DNA from: Planctomycetia bacterium
GTDB taxonomy: Bacteria; Planctomycetota; Planctomycetia; Pirellulales; Thermoguttaceae
DNA length: 47,010 nucleotides
NCBI GenBank assembly: GCA_026401055.1
Contig: JAPLNP010000671.1
Location: 1 to 47,010 of the forward strand
Direction of reading: 5' to 3'
The notes under the pieces were generated by a model. The model saw only the letters and a list, made by a program, of their open reading frames with translations, made no database searches and was not told where the DNA came from. Of this stretch, positions 33,184-38,462 are shown piece by piece. The position numbers and the translations under genes were made by a program. How positions within the stretch are numbered: position 1 is the stretch's first letter; each line of letters begins with the position of its first letter.

Positions 33184-33191
33184 AGTGCAGC

Positions 33192-33629
33192 ATGGACCTT
33201 GCCAAGAGTGCCGCCCGCCTGTACCACGCCCGTCTCACGGGCGAGACCCTGCATCTATCGGACGGGCTTCCCCCCACTGTGGGGTTCGCAGTGGGCAGGG
33301 AGGGCTGGGAAATGCGTCTGGGCCAGGAGTGTGTGAGTAAGGCCCTGATCCGTTCCTGGTTGGACCGAGTGCAATCGGACAACGCCCGCATTGTGGCCGA
33401 CTACGACTTGGACTGGGCTGTCGGAGTCTGGTACGACAAGGGATTCGTCTACCTGGACGTGGTGAACGTAGTCGAGGACCGAGACGAGGCGATACGACTC
33501 GGCCGAGAGAGGTCACAACTGGCGCTACGACCTGTCGGCCGGTGCCGAGATTCGTCTGGACTGAGCCCGGTTGCCCACTGGTCCTCCGGGACGGAGCCCG
33601 AGGGACCTGTAGACAACTGTGCCAGATAG
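33192..33629 (+). CDS. Phage conserved protein, likely frameshifted C-terminus
   Basis: 145 residues as read. The region VYLDVVNVVEDRDEAIRLGRERSQLAL matches small phage proteins that continue with ...YDL...EI. The expected continuation YDLSAGAEIRLD with a stop at 33562-33564 is present, but in the next frame, one base later than the current one. In the present frame the protein instead runs through 21 or more atypical residues (RPVGRCRDSSGLSPVAHWSSG). So either one base is inserted near 33517-33523, or a +1 frameshift is used, or the family match is coincidence. SD AGAGGAG supports the start. The N-terminal half (about 1-70) is unrecognised. Confidence 0.65.
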   Translation: MDLAKSAARLYHARLTGETLHLSDGLPPTVGFAVGREGWEMRLGQECVSKALIRSWLDRVQSDNARIVADYDLDWAVGVWYDKGFVYLDVVNVVEDRDEAIRLGRERSQLALRPVGRCRDSSGLSPVAHWSSGTEPEGPVDNCAR

Positions 33630-33660
33630 AGTACCTGGTGTTCCGGGTGTTCCATGCACT

Positions 33661-33689
33661 TTGGAAAACCACTGTGTACTATATAGACT
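33661..33689 (+). promoter_or_regulatory. Weak promoter candidate before terminator/attenuator
   Basis: TTGGAA (33661-33666), 17-bp spacer, TAGACT (33684-33689), followed by a run of CTCTATA repeats. It fits the genome's TTGNNN-N17-TANNCT pattern less well than the others. It lies upstream of the hairpin terminator at 33731-33753, so a transcript starting here would meet that terminator before the HhH gene. Confidence 0.45.
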
Positions 33690-33730
33690 CTATACTCTAT
33701 ATTCTCTCTATCTTGCCTATATTGACATTC

Positions 33731-33753
33731 GGCTCTGTGTAGAGCCTCTTTTT
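33731..33753 (+). terminator. Rho-independent terminator / attenuator
   Basis: GGCTCT-GTGT-AGAGCC (33731-33746) followed by TCTTTTT is a classic intrinsic terminator in the rightward direction. It ends the transcript of the first gene or, if the 33661 promoter is used, attenuates expression of 33848-34519. Confidence 0.8.
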
Positions 33754-33847
33754 GGAAAGTTCCTGGAACCTATGGAACAGCCCTGTCACCACTGGAGTTA
33801 CGGCTCCACGTGTTCCAGGAACACCTGGAACAGGAAGGACGTGCATC

Positions 33848-34519
33848 ATGGCTACTGACAAGCATTGTAGACTACGGAGCCGCATTGAGAAGCGACTTTG
33901 TTCCTGGTACGGGCTCAGTTGTTCCAGGCTGAGAGCGGACGGACTCGCCTGGTACCGCGCGGCCCGGGAGTTCTGCAACCTGCTGAGTGAGACCTACGGG
34001 GTGCCTCTCGTGAGGGTCTGCGGGGTCGTGGCTGCCCTGAGCCCGGCCGTTTACTGGGCACTGAACAAGCGGCAGGCTGAGGCCCTGATCCAGGCTTACG
34101 TGGACCAGGAAGACCCGGCCGGGGTCGCGGTGAGCACCTACGGGTCTCAGGCTGCCAAGGCCCGGGAGATTCTGGCCCTGGCCGACCTGGGCCCGGACCC
34201 TGCCGCCCGGGTGGCTGGGATATTGGGAGCCCAGGCGAGAAAGACCCGGGCGTTCTTCTCGAACCTGATGCACTTGTCGTCCCAGGAGGTCACAGTGGAC
34301 CGGCATATCGTGGCTGCGTGTGGTCTGGCCGATCGGTTCGTCGGGAACAGTGCCGTCTGGCTGTACCGCGTGGTGGCTGAGGCGGTGGGCAACGTGGCCG
34401 AGGAACTGATGCTCCGGCCGTACGAGTTGCAGGCTATCGTCTGGTTGACCTACAAAGAGACCGCCGAGGCCTACAGTGCGGCCGAGGGGGCCCGGCCGGC
34501 TGCCGAGGCCCCGTTCTGA
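33848..34519 (+). CDS. EndoIII-like HhH-GPD fold protein
   Basis: 223 residues, ATG with SD GGAAGGA. The helix-hairpin-helix glycosylase layout is visible: ALSPAVYWALNKRQAEALI, then a helical segment, then GILGAQARKTRAFFSNL and VTVDRHIVAACGL. Lys 132 and Asp 151 are placed 19 residues apart, close to the 18 between the catalytic Lys and Asp of endonuclease III (in GVGRKTA and VDTHI). This resembles phage HhH proteins such as the DUF7178 group, whose substrate is unknown to me. A DNA-base repair, modification-removal or host-DNA-targeting role is possible. No iron-sulfur Cys cluster is seen at the C-terminus. The TGTTCC cluster and terminator lie upstream. Confidence 0.7.
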   Translation: MATDKHCRLRSRIEKRLCSWYGLSCSRLRADGLAWYRAAREFCNLLSETYGVPLVRVCGVVAALSPAVYWALNKRQAEALIQAYVDQEDPAGVAVSTYGSQAAKAREILALADLGPDPAARVAGILGAQARKTRAFFSNLMHLSSQEVTVDRHIVAACGLADRFVGNSAVWLYRVVAEAVGNVAEELMLRPYELQAIVWLTYKETAEAYSAAEGARPAAEAPF

Positions 34520-34572
34520 CCCGGCGTGCCCGGATGGACCTGGGCCCGCCTGGACCGAATGGAGCCCTAACC

Positions 34573-34601
34573 GGGCCATAGGCCCCTAACCACGGAGTGA
34601 G
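34573..34601 (+). promoter_or_regulatory. GGGCC leader hairpin
   Basis: GGGCC-ATA-GGCCC (34573-34585) is preceded by the ACC also seen before the hairpins at 4584 and 35206, and followed by CACGGAG before the ATG at 34606. No promoter is seen directly upstream, so this copy lies in a transcript from further left. It belongs to the recurrent leader family. Confidence 0.65.
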
Positions 34602-34605
34602 ACAC

Positions 34606-34782
34606 ATGAGACAGTACCGCGTCGTGACCTGTGACGGCCGAGGCCGCTGGTCCTCCCTTCTGGAAGACCGCACGAGGGCCGAGTGCCGCCGGTATATCAT
34701 CGGCCGTTGGGGATGCTGGCCCCCCTTCGCGTATATCACGCGGGCCTCGAACCACCACCTGGACCGCCGGTTCCGAGAGTAG
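34606..34782 (+). CDS. Hypothetical small protein
   Basis: 58 residues, ATG at 34606 behind CGGAG. Beginning MRQYRVVTCDGRGRWSS, it is basic and aromatic (RYIIGRWGCWPPFAYITRAS) and may be a small beta domain. An ATG nine bases earlier is less well placed. No family recognised. It is flanked on both sides by GGGC/GCCC hairpins. Confidence 0.55.
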   Translation: MRQYRVVTCDGRGRWSSLLEDRTRAECRRYIIGRWGCWPPFAYITRASNHHLDRRFRE

Positions 34783-34786
34783 CATC

Positions 34787-34812
34787 GGGCCCTCGGGCCC
34801 CCTAACAGGAGA
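34787..34812 (+). promoter_or_regulatory. GGGCCC hairpin and strong ribosome site
   Basis: GGGCCC-TC-GGGCCC (34787-34800) ends five bases before AGGAG, with the ATG at 34819. This is another copy of the leader pattern, placed between two small genes. Confidence 0.6.
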
Positions 34813-34818
34813 CGAACC

Positions 34819-35103
34819 ATGCAACTGTACCATGCTGCACTGCGGGCCCTGGATGCCTGCGAGGCCAGAGACGCCGCCTATGCCCACCGTGAGACCCTCT
34901 GGAGGCCCTCTGGCCAGTCCGAGCGGTCCCAGGAGGAACAGAAGGCCGCGTACCTCGTCTGGCTGACCGCCCAGGACGCCTACGTGCTGGCCTTCAACGA
35001 GGCCAACCGCCTGCTGGACGAGTATCGCCGGGTCCGCCTGGCCGAACGCATCGCGGCCAATAACCAGTGCGAGAAGGAACAGCAGGCCCGCGTCGTCGGG
35101 TGA
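34819..35103 (+). CDS. Hypothetical helical protein
   Basis: 94 residues, start behind AGGAG. It is strongly helical with Ala, Glu and Arg throughout (YHAALRALDACEARDAAYAHRE, QEEQKAAYLVWLTAQDAYVLAFNEANRLLDEYRRVRLAERIA), compatible with a coiled-coil dimer. No family recognised. It shares its style (helical, ...LDACEARDAAYAHRE...) with the 61-residue protein at 35696 (SLNAREADYRAALARLE), so they may be distant duplicates. Confidence 0.65.
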   Translation: MQLYHAALRALDACEARDAAYAHRETLWRPSGQSERSQEEQKAAYLVWLTAQDAYVLAFNEANRLLDEYRRVRLAERIAANNQCEKEQQARVVG

Positions 35104-35108
35104 ACAAT

Positions 35109-35164
35109 CCCAGGTCCGGGCCGGGTCTCTGAGCCCGTGAATAATTCTGGACCTGGGTTTGCTT
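35109..35164 (+). terminator. Nested hairpin terminator
   Basis: CCCAGGTCC (35109-35117) pairs with GGACCTGGG (35149-35157), with an inner CGGGC/GCCCG hairpin, and is followed by TTTGCTTTCC. It ends the transcript of 34819-35103; its T-rich tail supplies the -35 of the next promoter. Confidence 0.7.
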
Positions 35165-35218
35165 TCCTGCGAAACGTGTCGTATAGTGCTATTGGCTGCA
35201 CAACCGGGCCTGAGGCCC
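35159..35218 (+). promoter_or_regulatory. Promoter with GGGCC leader hairpin
   Basis: TTGCTT (35159-35164), 17-bp spacer, TATAGT (35182-35187). The leader then has ACC-GGGCC-TGA-GGCCC (hairpin 35206-35218), directly before CTGGAGAG and the ATG at 35232. The -35 overlaps the T-tract of the preceding terminator. Confidence 0.78.
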
Positions 35219-35231
35219 ACTGGAGAGAGTC

Positions 35232-35699
35232 ATGCAGTACAAGACGTTTGCTGTGGCTGCCCTGTCGAACAGCCGGAACTCATTCGGCCTGCGAGGCGTG
35301 GTCCTGATTGCCGAGGATGGCGAGGCCTGGGAAGTGGGCGTGAATCACCTGTGCCTTCTGAGGCAGGGAAGCCTGGTATCGGTGGGCGTGCGGGCCCTCG
35401 GGCACCGGGACTGGGCGACCCTCGGGTTCGAGATTCCCCGGGAGTTGCCCGATGCCCCCAAGGCAGTCGTGGATGAGGCTTGGAGCACGCATCGGTCCGT
35501 CGCGGCTGCGAACGAGGTAGCCGAGACCGAGCAGCGGGCCCCCTCGGGCACCTGCGAGAAGACAGCGAAAGAAGCCCTGTTGGAGCAGGTCCGCGAGACC
35601 CTGGCCCGGCTGGCCGATGCGGCCGGTGACGTGCCCGAGTGGAACGAAGGCGGGTTTGCGTTCGAGACCGCTCAGGCCGTGCGGGAGGCCCTCCGATGA
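35232..35699 (+). CDS. Hypothetical phage protein
   Basis: 155 residues, ATG with SD GGAGAGAG. The N-terminus (FAVAALSNSRNSFGLRGVVLIAEDGEAWEVGVN) reads as a compact beta domain, a pattern I associate with small phage proteins (...NSFGLRG..LI..DG..WEV), but I cannot name a family. The C-terminal half is helical and acidic (VAETEQRAPSGTCEKTAKEALLEQVRETLARLADAAGD). It is the first gene after a clear promoter, so likely expressed early and at a high level. Confidence 0.68.
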   Translation: MQYKTFAVAALSNSRNSFGLRGVVLIAEDGEAWEVGVNHLCLLRQGSLVSVGVRALGHRDWATLGFEIPRELPDAPKAVVDEAWSTHRSVAAANEVAETEQRAPSGTCEKTAKEALLEQVRETLARLADAAGDVPEWNEGGFAFETAQAVREALR

Positions 35700-35881
35700 A
35701 GCCTGACCGACGAAATGACCACCTGCTGATGTGCAAGTACGACGTGGCCCTGCGGTCACTGAACGCCCGCGAGGCGGACTACCGGGCTGCCCTGGCCCGC
35801 CTGGAGGCCCTGATCGAGGAGACGGCCTGGGTTTACAACCGGGCCTACGACCGGGCCCACCGCACCGGCACCCGGGCTTGA
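35696..35881 (+). CDS. Small helical protein
   Basis: 61 residues, start in ATGA overlap with the previous gene. A single long amphipathic helix region (YDVALRSLNAREADYRAALARLEALIEETAWVYNRAYDRAHR) suggests a coiled-coil partner for a neighbouring protein. No family recognised. Confidence 0.55.
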   Translation: MKPDRRNDHLLMCKYDVALRSLNAREADYRAALARLEALIEETAWVYNRAYDRAHRTGTRA

Positions 35882-35891
35882 CCCCGGGCTG

Positions 35892-35920
35892 CCGGGCCCC
35901 TAGTGCTCAGGGGGGCCCGG
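35892..35920 (+). promoter_or_regulatory. Strong GC hairpin in leader
   Basis: CCGGGCCCC (35892-35900) pairs with GGGGCCCGG (35912-35920), loop of about 11 bases. It ends about 23 bases before the TGGAG ribosome site of the next gene. No T-tract follows. Confidence 0.6.
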
Positions 35921-35954
35921 CGTCCCGTGATCGGGAGAAACTGGAGTGTGTACT

Positions 35955-36146
35955 GTGATCGGACGCAAAGAGTTCAACGCCGGGGCCCTGGAGATTCAGC
36001 GGGCCAGAACATGGGCGGACCTGGACGCCGAGACCGTGGAGGCCTTGGAGAAGGCTCTCGTGATTGCCTTCTCCAGCCTGAACCCCCGGTTCGACGCCGA
36101 TAGGTTCCGCGAGGCCTGCACGCCGGAGGGCCCCGACAGTGAGTAA
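35955..36146 (+). CDS. Hypothetical small helical protein
   Basis: 63 residues from the GTG at 35955, eight bases after GGAG; a GTG at 35946 is too close to that site. The sequence (ALEIQRARTWADLDAETVEALEKALVIAFSSLNPRFDADRFREAC) is helical, with an aromatic and Arg-rich C-terminal part. No family recognised. It overlaps the next GTG start. Confidence 0.6.
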   Translation: MIGRKEFNAGALEIQRARTWADLDAETVEALEKALVIAFSSLNPRFDADRFREACTPEGPDSE

Positions 36147-36270
36147 GACGTTCAGACGTGAGCCCGTGCGTGAGCCGGGCGAGGCCCCGAAGAAACCCTG
36201 GCGGCGGTGCGGGAAGTACACTCGCGGATTCCGCCGGATAGCCCGGGAAGGAATGAAACAATGGGCATGA
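36139..36270 (+). CDS. Very small basic protein
   Basis: 43 residues from the GTG overlapping the previous stop; the frame ends at TGA 36268-36270 inside the next gene. It is highly basic (KKPWRRCGKYTRGFRRIAREGMK), which could suit RNA or DNA binding. Found only by reading the frame, so confidence is limited. Confidence 0.42.
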   Translation: MSKTFRREPVREPGEAPKKPWRRCGKYTRGFRRIAREGMKQWA

Positions 36271-36464
36271 CATTCTCTATCGTCGAGAAGGACGGGTCAA
36301 CCCCGTCGATGGACCCGAGGCTGGACGCCTACCAGTACATGGCCCGGCTCCAGGCCCAGGGGCGGCAGACCTGCCTGACCGTCGAAGACGGTACGTTCAC
36401 CGTGTCCTCGCCCGACCTGATGACCCTGACCTTCGTACCGATCAACTGGAGGGCCCAACGATGA
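36261..36464 (+). CDS. Hypothetical small protein
   Basis: 67 residues from the ATG at 36261, preceded by GGAAGGAA. It has a helical centre (PRLDAYQYMARLQAQGRQ) between beta-like ends (TFSIVEKDGS, CLTVEDGTFTVSS, LTFVPINW). No family recognised. Its stop overlaps the next start as ATGA. Confidence 0.6.
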   Translation: MGMTFSIVEKDGSTPSMDPRLDAYQYMARLQAQGRQTCLTVEDGTFTVSSPDLMTLTFVPINWRAQR

Positions 36465-36775
36465 ACGAGTACCGATGCGTGATACCGAGCCTGTATCCTG
36501 GCGATACAGAGTACCAGTCGATGCAGGGACACTATATCCGGGCCGAGACAGAGGCCGGGGCCCGGGAGAAGTTCCAGGCCCAGACCCCCGGAGAGCGGGT
36601 CCACGTGCGGTTGTGGAAAGAGAACGTGGACGCGGTGGGTCCGCTGCCCTCATGGGGCGTGTTCATCGGCCGGATCGAGGCGATCCTGAACGCCTATCGG
36701 GCCGAGCACATCACCAGCGTGGACGCGATCGACGCGGTGCAGTCCGCCCTGGTGAAACTGAAGAATCGAGGTTGA
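36461..36775 (+). CDS. Hypothetical protein
   Basis: 104 residues, start in ATGA overlap. The first half (YRCVIPSLYPGD, QSMQGHYIRAETEAGAREKF) looks like a small mixed alpha/beta phage domain. The second half is helical (VFIGRIEAILNAYRAEHITSVDAIDAVQSALVKLK). The stop is followed at once by the 36772 promoter. No family recognised. Confidence 0.62.
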   Translation: MNEYRCVIPSLYPGDTEYQSMQGHYIRAETEAGAREKFQAQTPGERVHVRLWKENVDAVGPLPSWGVFIGRIEAILNAYRAEHITSVDAIDAVQSALVKLKNRG

Positions 36776-36842
36776 CCCACACGTGGCGGTATGGTATACT
36801 GCCCGTTCGATGGCTGGTCCGGCTCCTCTCACCGGGCCAGCC
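36772..36842 (+). promoter_or_regulatory. Strong promoter with 10-11 bp leader hairpin
   Basis: TTGACC (36772-36777), 17-bp spacer, TATACT (36795-36800), among the best matches in the genome. GGCTGGTCCGG (36812-36822) pairs with CCGGGCCAGCC (36832-36842), allowing one G-U. AAAGGAAA and the ATG at 36876 follow. The -35 begins within the last codons of the preceding gene. Confidence 0.8.
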
Positions 36843-36875
36843 TTCGACCGAACTACTAACACAAAGGAAACTAGC

Positions 36876-37232
36876 ATGACAGAAGACAAAACACCGATTG
36901 GATGGCACCGACACCCCAATGGGGGCGGCCTGGTGCAGGATACGGCCCACGTGGATGCTACCGCGTATGTCGGACCGAACGCCCTGGTCTACGGCGAGGC
37001 CCGGGTCTGCGACAAGGCCCTGGTCTACGGCGAGGCCCTGGTCTACGGCAAGGCCGTGGTCTACGGCGAGGCCATGGTCTGCGACAAGGCCCTGGTCTGC
37101 GACAAGGCCCTGGTCTACGGCGAGGCCATGGTCTGCGACGAGGCCGTGGTCTGCGACGAGGCCCGGGTCTGCGGCGAGGCCGTGGTCTGCGACAAGGCCG
37201 TGGTCTGCGACAAGGCCGTAGTGACAGAATGA
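36876..37232 (+). CDS. Hexapeptide-repeat left-handed beta-helix protein
   Basis: 118 residues, SD AAAGGAAA. After about 25 N-terminal residues (TPIGWHRHPNGGGLVQDTAHVDAT), the protein is a run of A-x-V-x-x-x units (ALVYGEA, ARVCDKA, AVVYGEA, AMVCDKA), the left-handed beta-helix repeat of hexapeptide transferases and their phage relatives. The outward positions alternate YGE, CDK and CDE, giving many Cys and charged pairs on a face. No catalytic His or acyltransferase site is seen, so it is likely a structural or binding solenoid rather than an enzyme. A strong promoter precedes it. Confidence 0.8.
   Translation: MTEDKTPIGWHRHPNGGGLVQDTAHVDATAYVGPNALVYGEARVCDKALVYGEALVYGKAVVYGEAMVCDKALVCDKALVYGEAMVCDEAVVCDEARVCGEAVVCDKAVVCDKAVVTE
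36960..37217 (+). repeat. 18-bp tandem coding repeats
   Basis: Units of CTGGTCTACGGCGAGGCC and variants (TAC/TGC, GGC/GAC, GAG/AAG) repeat about 14 times at 18-bp spacing, coding the beta-helix rungs. The near-identity in DNA implies recent duplication or unequal recombination. It is not a CRISPR array: there are no spacers and the repeat is translated. Confidence 0.85.
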
Positions 37233-37279
37233 GACTGACCTGGAAACTTATAGCCCTGGCCTTCCTAGCCATGTGCTGA
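37229..37279 (+). CDS. Tiny signal-like peptide, possible
   Basis: 16 residues starting in ATGA overlap with the repeat gene. It reads MRLTWKLIALAFLAMC: a basic start, a hydrophobic core and a terminal Cys where a lipoprotein would be lipidated, and then a stop. The Met before Cys is a poor lipobox residue. It could be a tiny lysis-type lipopeptide or simply chance; I list it because start, coupling and composition agree. Confidence 0.3.
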   Translation: MRLTWKLIALAFLAMC

Positions 37280-37295
37280 TCGAAGGAGACCTAGC

Positions 37296-37568
37296 ATGAC
37301 CCAACTGTTCAACTGGGCGGGAGAAGTCCGCCGCAAGAGAGCCCGCAGCCGACGCAGGAAGGCGATTCTGTTCTGGATTGCCCAAGGAATCGGGCTCATT
37401 CTGTTGGCCCTGGCCCTGGCCTATGTCTCGGCGGGCTGCACGCCCAACGGGCCCGCGAGCGGGTTCACCGATGAACAATGGCTTCAGTTCTGCCCGGACG
37501 GCCACTGCCCCATCTACAAGGTGGGCGTGGCGATCAATGCGGCTGGCGACGAAGGGATGCCGGAATGA
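37296..37568 (+). CDS. Small membrane or lipoprotein
   Basis: 90 residues, SD GAAGGAG. A very basic N-terminus (EVRRKRARSRRRK) precedes a hydrophobic helix (ILFWIAQGIGLILLALALAYVSAGC, 24-48) that ends at Cys 48 in a lipobox-like SAGC. The remainder (PNGPASGFTDEQWLQFCPDGHCP) is short and soluble. The long basic lead makes a single-pass membrane protein as likely as a lipoprotein. It heads a run of small membrane and helical genes. Confidence 0.65.
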   Translation: MTQLFNWAGEVRRKRARSRRRKAILFWIAQGIGLILLALALAYVSAGCTPNGPASGFTDEQWLQFCPDGHCPIYKVGVAINAAGDEGMPE

Positions 37569-37687
37569 ACCTCTACGAGACCATAGGCGAGAGTGTGACT
37601 GGACTCGTGATCGGTGCCGCGATAGGCTGCGGCCTGGGCTGGCTGCTGGTGGGCCTGGGCATGTGGCTGGCGAGGACGTTGGGATGA
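37565..37687 (+). CDS. Small transmembrane protein
   Basis: 40 residues, ATGA-coupled at both ends. A single Gly-rich transmembrane helix (VTGLVIGAAIGCGLGWLLVGLGMWLA) takes up most of the protein. Function unknown; a membrane partner for the preceding protein is plausible. Confidence 0.6.
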   Translation: MNLYETIGESVTGLVIGAAIGCGLGWLLVGLGMWLARTLG

Positions 37688-37965
37688 ACCAACTGGACCG
37701 AGCCATTCTCCAGCGGAAGGCCGATTGCGAGCAGCGGAGCACGCTAAACCTGGACCAGATCGAACACGTGTTTGGGGTCGTCGAACACCTGAAGACCCTG
37801 GACCCTCCGGCGATGGCGTCCCTGATGTTCGCCCAGTGCATCATACTGGACATTCGGGCCCGCCCCGACGTGGTGCGGGTCCTGGACCAGGCCCGGCGGC
37901 TGCTGGAATCTGGATGGAAGGAAGACCGAGATGACACGCAAGAAAAACCCGCCCCGCTCCCGTGA
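37684..37965 (+). CDS. Hypothetical helical protein
   Basis: 93 residues from the ATG at 37684, overlapping the previous stop. It is helical throughout (LDRAILQRKADCEQRS, LDQIEHVFGVVEHLKTLDPPAMASLMFAQCI, VVRVLDQARRLLESGW), with a charged C-terminus that overlaps the next gene. No family recognised. Confidence 0.62.
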   Translation: MNQLDRAILQRKADCEQRSTLNLDQIEHVFGVVEHLKTLDPPAMASLMFAQCIILDIRARPDVVRVLDQARRLLESGWKEDRDDTQEKPAPLP

Positions 37966-38248
37966 CCACCACGAGCCCCAGGTTGCCGAATACCTGGCTG
38001 AGTTCCAGGTGGGCGTCCTGGGCGGCTTCCTGCGGACTGAGACCCTGTACCAGGGCTACCTGGCCTGGCTGGCCGACAAGCAGAACGGAGCCGACAGATA
38101 CTTGACCCTGATCGACTTCGCCCGGGCTGTCCGGGCGGTAAACCCGGCTCAGGCCTCGCGACGACGGCGAGGCGGGCGGCAGTGCCGGGGCTGGAGCCTG
38201 TGGCCTCGGCTCGAAGTGCAGAAATATCTGCCTGTGAACATGGAATAG
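37931..38248 (+). CDS. Hypothetical helical protein
   Basis: 105 residues. It starts at an ATG inside the previous gene with a Lys/Arg-rich lead (MTRKKNPPRSRDHHE). The centre is helical (VAEYLAEFQVGVLGGFLRTETLYQGYLAWLADKQNG, YLTLIDFARAVRAVN), reminiscent of small winged-helix modules at the ends of phage replication proteins. The last 30 residues (RRRRGGRQCRGW) are Arg-rich. Possibly DNA-binding; not identified. Confidence 0.6.
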   Translation: MTRKKNPPRSRDHHEPQVAEYLAEFQVGVLGGFLRTETLYQGYLAWLADKQNGADRYLTLIDFARAVRAVNPAQASRRRRGGRQCRGWSLWPRLEVQKYLPVNME

Positions 38249-38250
38249 GC

Positions 38251-38279
38251 TTGACTGGGACGAGGAGATCGGGTATGCT
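38251..38279 (+). promoter_or_regulatory. Promoter-like site overlapping a ribosome site
   Basis: TTGACT (38251-38256), 17-bp spacer, TATGCT (38274-38279) match the genome's promoter pattern. The same bases carry GAGGAG and the ATG at 38275 for the next gene. If the promoter is used, the transcript would start near 38286 and could begin leaderless at the GTG at 38287. One of the two readings may be accidental. Confidence 0.5.
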
Positions 38280-38460
38280 ACCGCCCGTGAGACCGGACAA
38301 CTACAAACCCAAGCGGCTGCCGCGTCGGCCTGGCTACCAGGCTGGCCCGTACTACGAATGCGAATGCTGCTTCCGGGACTTCTACGAGACCGACCGTGCG
38401 ACGGCGAGAGAGGACCGCGTGGTCCTCTGTCCCGATTGCCGTAAACCCCTGGAGGACTGA
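38275..38460 (+). CDS. Small zinc-ribbon protein
   Basis: 61 residues with two Cys knuckles: CECC (about residues 29-32) and CPDC (about 53-56). They are separated by a loop, FRDFYETDRATAREDRVVL, that forms a treble-clef-like or ribbon zinc site. The N-terminus is basic and aromatic (VRPDNYKPKRLPRRPGYQ). It may act in nucleic-acid binding or as a regulator. The start is chosen for GAGGAG seven bases upstream; a GTG at 38287 is an alternative. Confidence 0.65.
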   Translation: MLPPVRPDNYKPKRLPRRPGYQAGPYYECECCFRDFYETDRATAREDRVVLCPDCRKPLED

Positions 38461-38462
38461 AC

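Larger units (their letters stand above)
32390..33191. other. Structured non-coding divergent region, possible origin
   Basis: No convincing gene lies here. It separates the leftward and rightward units and carries one promoter for each. The contents include an A/T-rich part (32460-32770) with two dyads, a repeated TGCCCCGGGC element (32528 and 32555), hairpins CCGGAGT/ACTCCGG (32844-32864) and GTCTCC/GGAGAC (32882-32900), and two blocks of alternating ACGC/GTGC sequence. Such density of secondary structure fits a replication origin or major control region, but no known origin motif is identified. Confidence 0.6.
33638..33929. repeat. Cluster of TGTTCC / GGAAC half-sites
   Basis: At least four groups lie within 300 bp: two direct TGTTCC copies at 33639-33653 with TTTGGAAAA at 33660-33668; GTTCCTGGAAC (33759-33769) and TATGGAAC; TGTTCCAGGAACA (33811-33823) with CCTGGAAC; and GTTCCTGG / TTGTTCCAGG around 33900-33928, inside the next gene. 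The palindrome GTTCC-A/T-GGAAC occurs twice. Density and symmetry suggest binding sites for a regulator that controls the HhH-protein gene. Confidence 0.55.

Noticed and set aside
32801-33340. Open frame beginning MSDFGNFGASNAFG
   Set aside because: Low-complexity translation of the alternating ACGC/GTGC region, no ribosome site, and it runs into the well-supported gene at 33192 in another frame.
36960-37217. CRISPR array
   Set aside because: Repeats are adjacent with no spacers and are in frame in a translated gene.
36958-37272. Minus-strand RRPRPCRRP repeat frame
   Set aside because: It is the antisense of the 18-bp repeats of the beta-helix gene.
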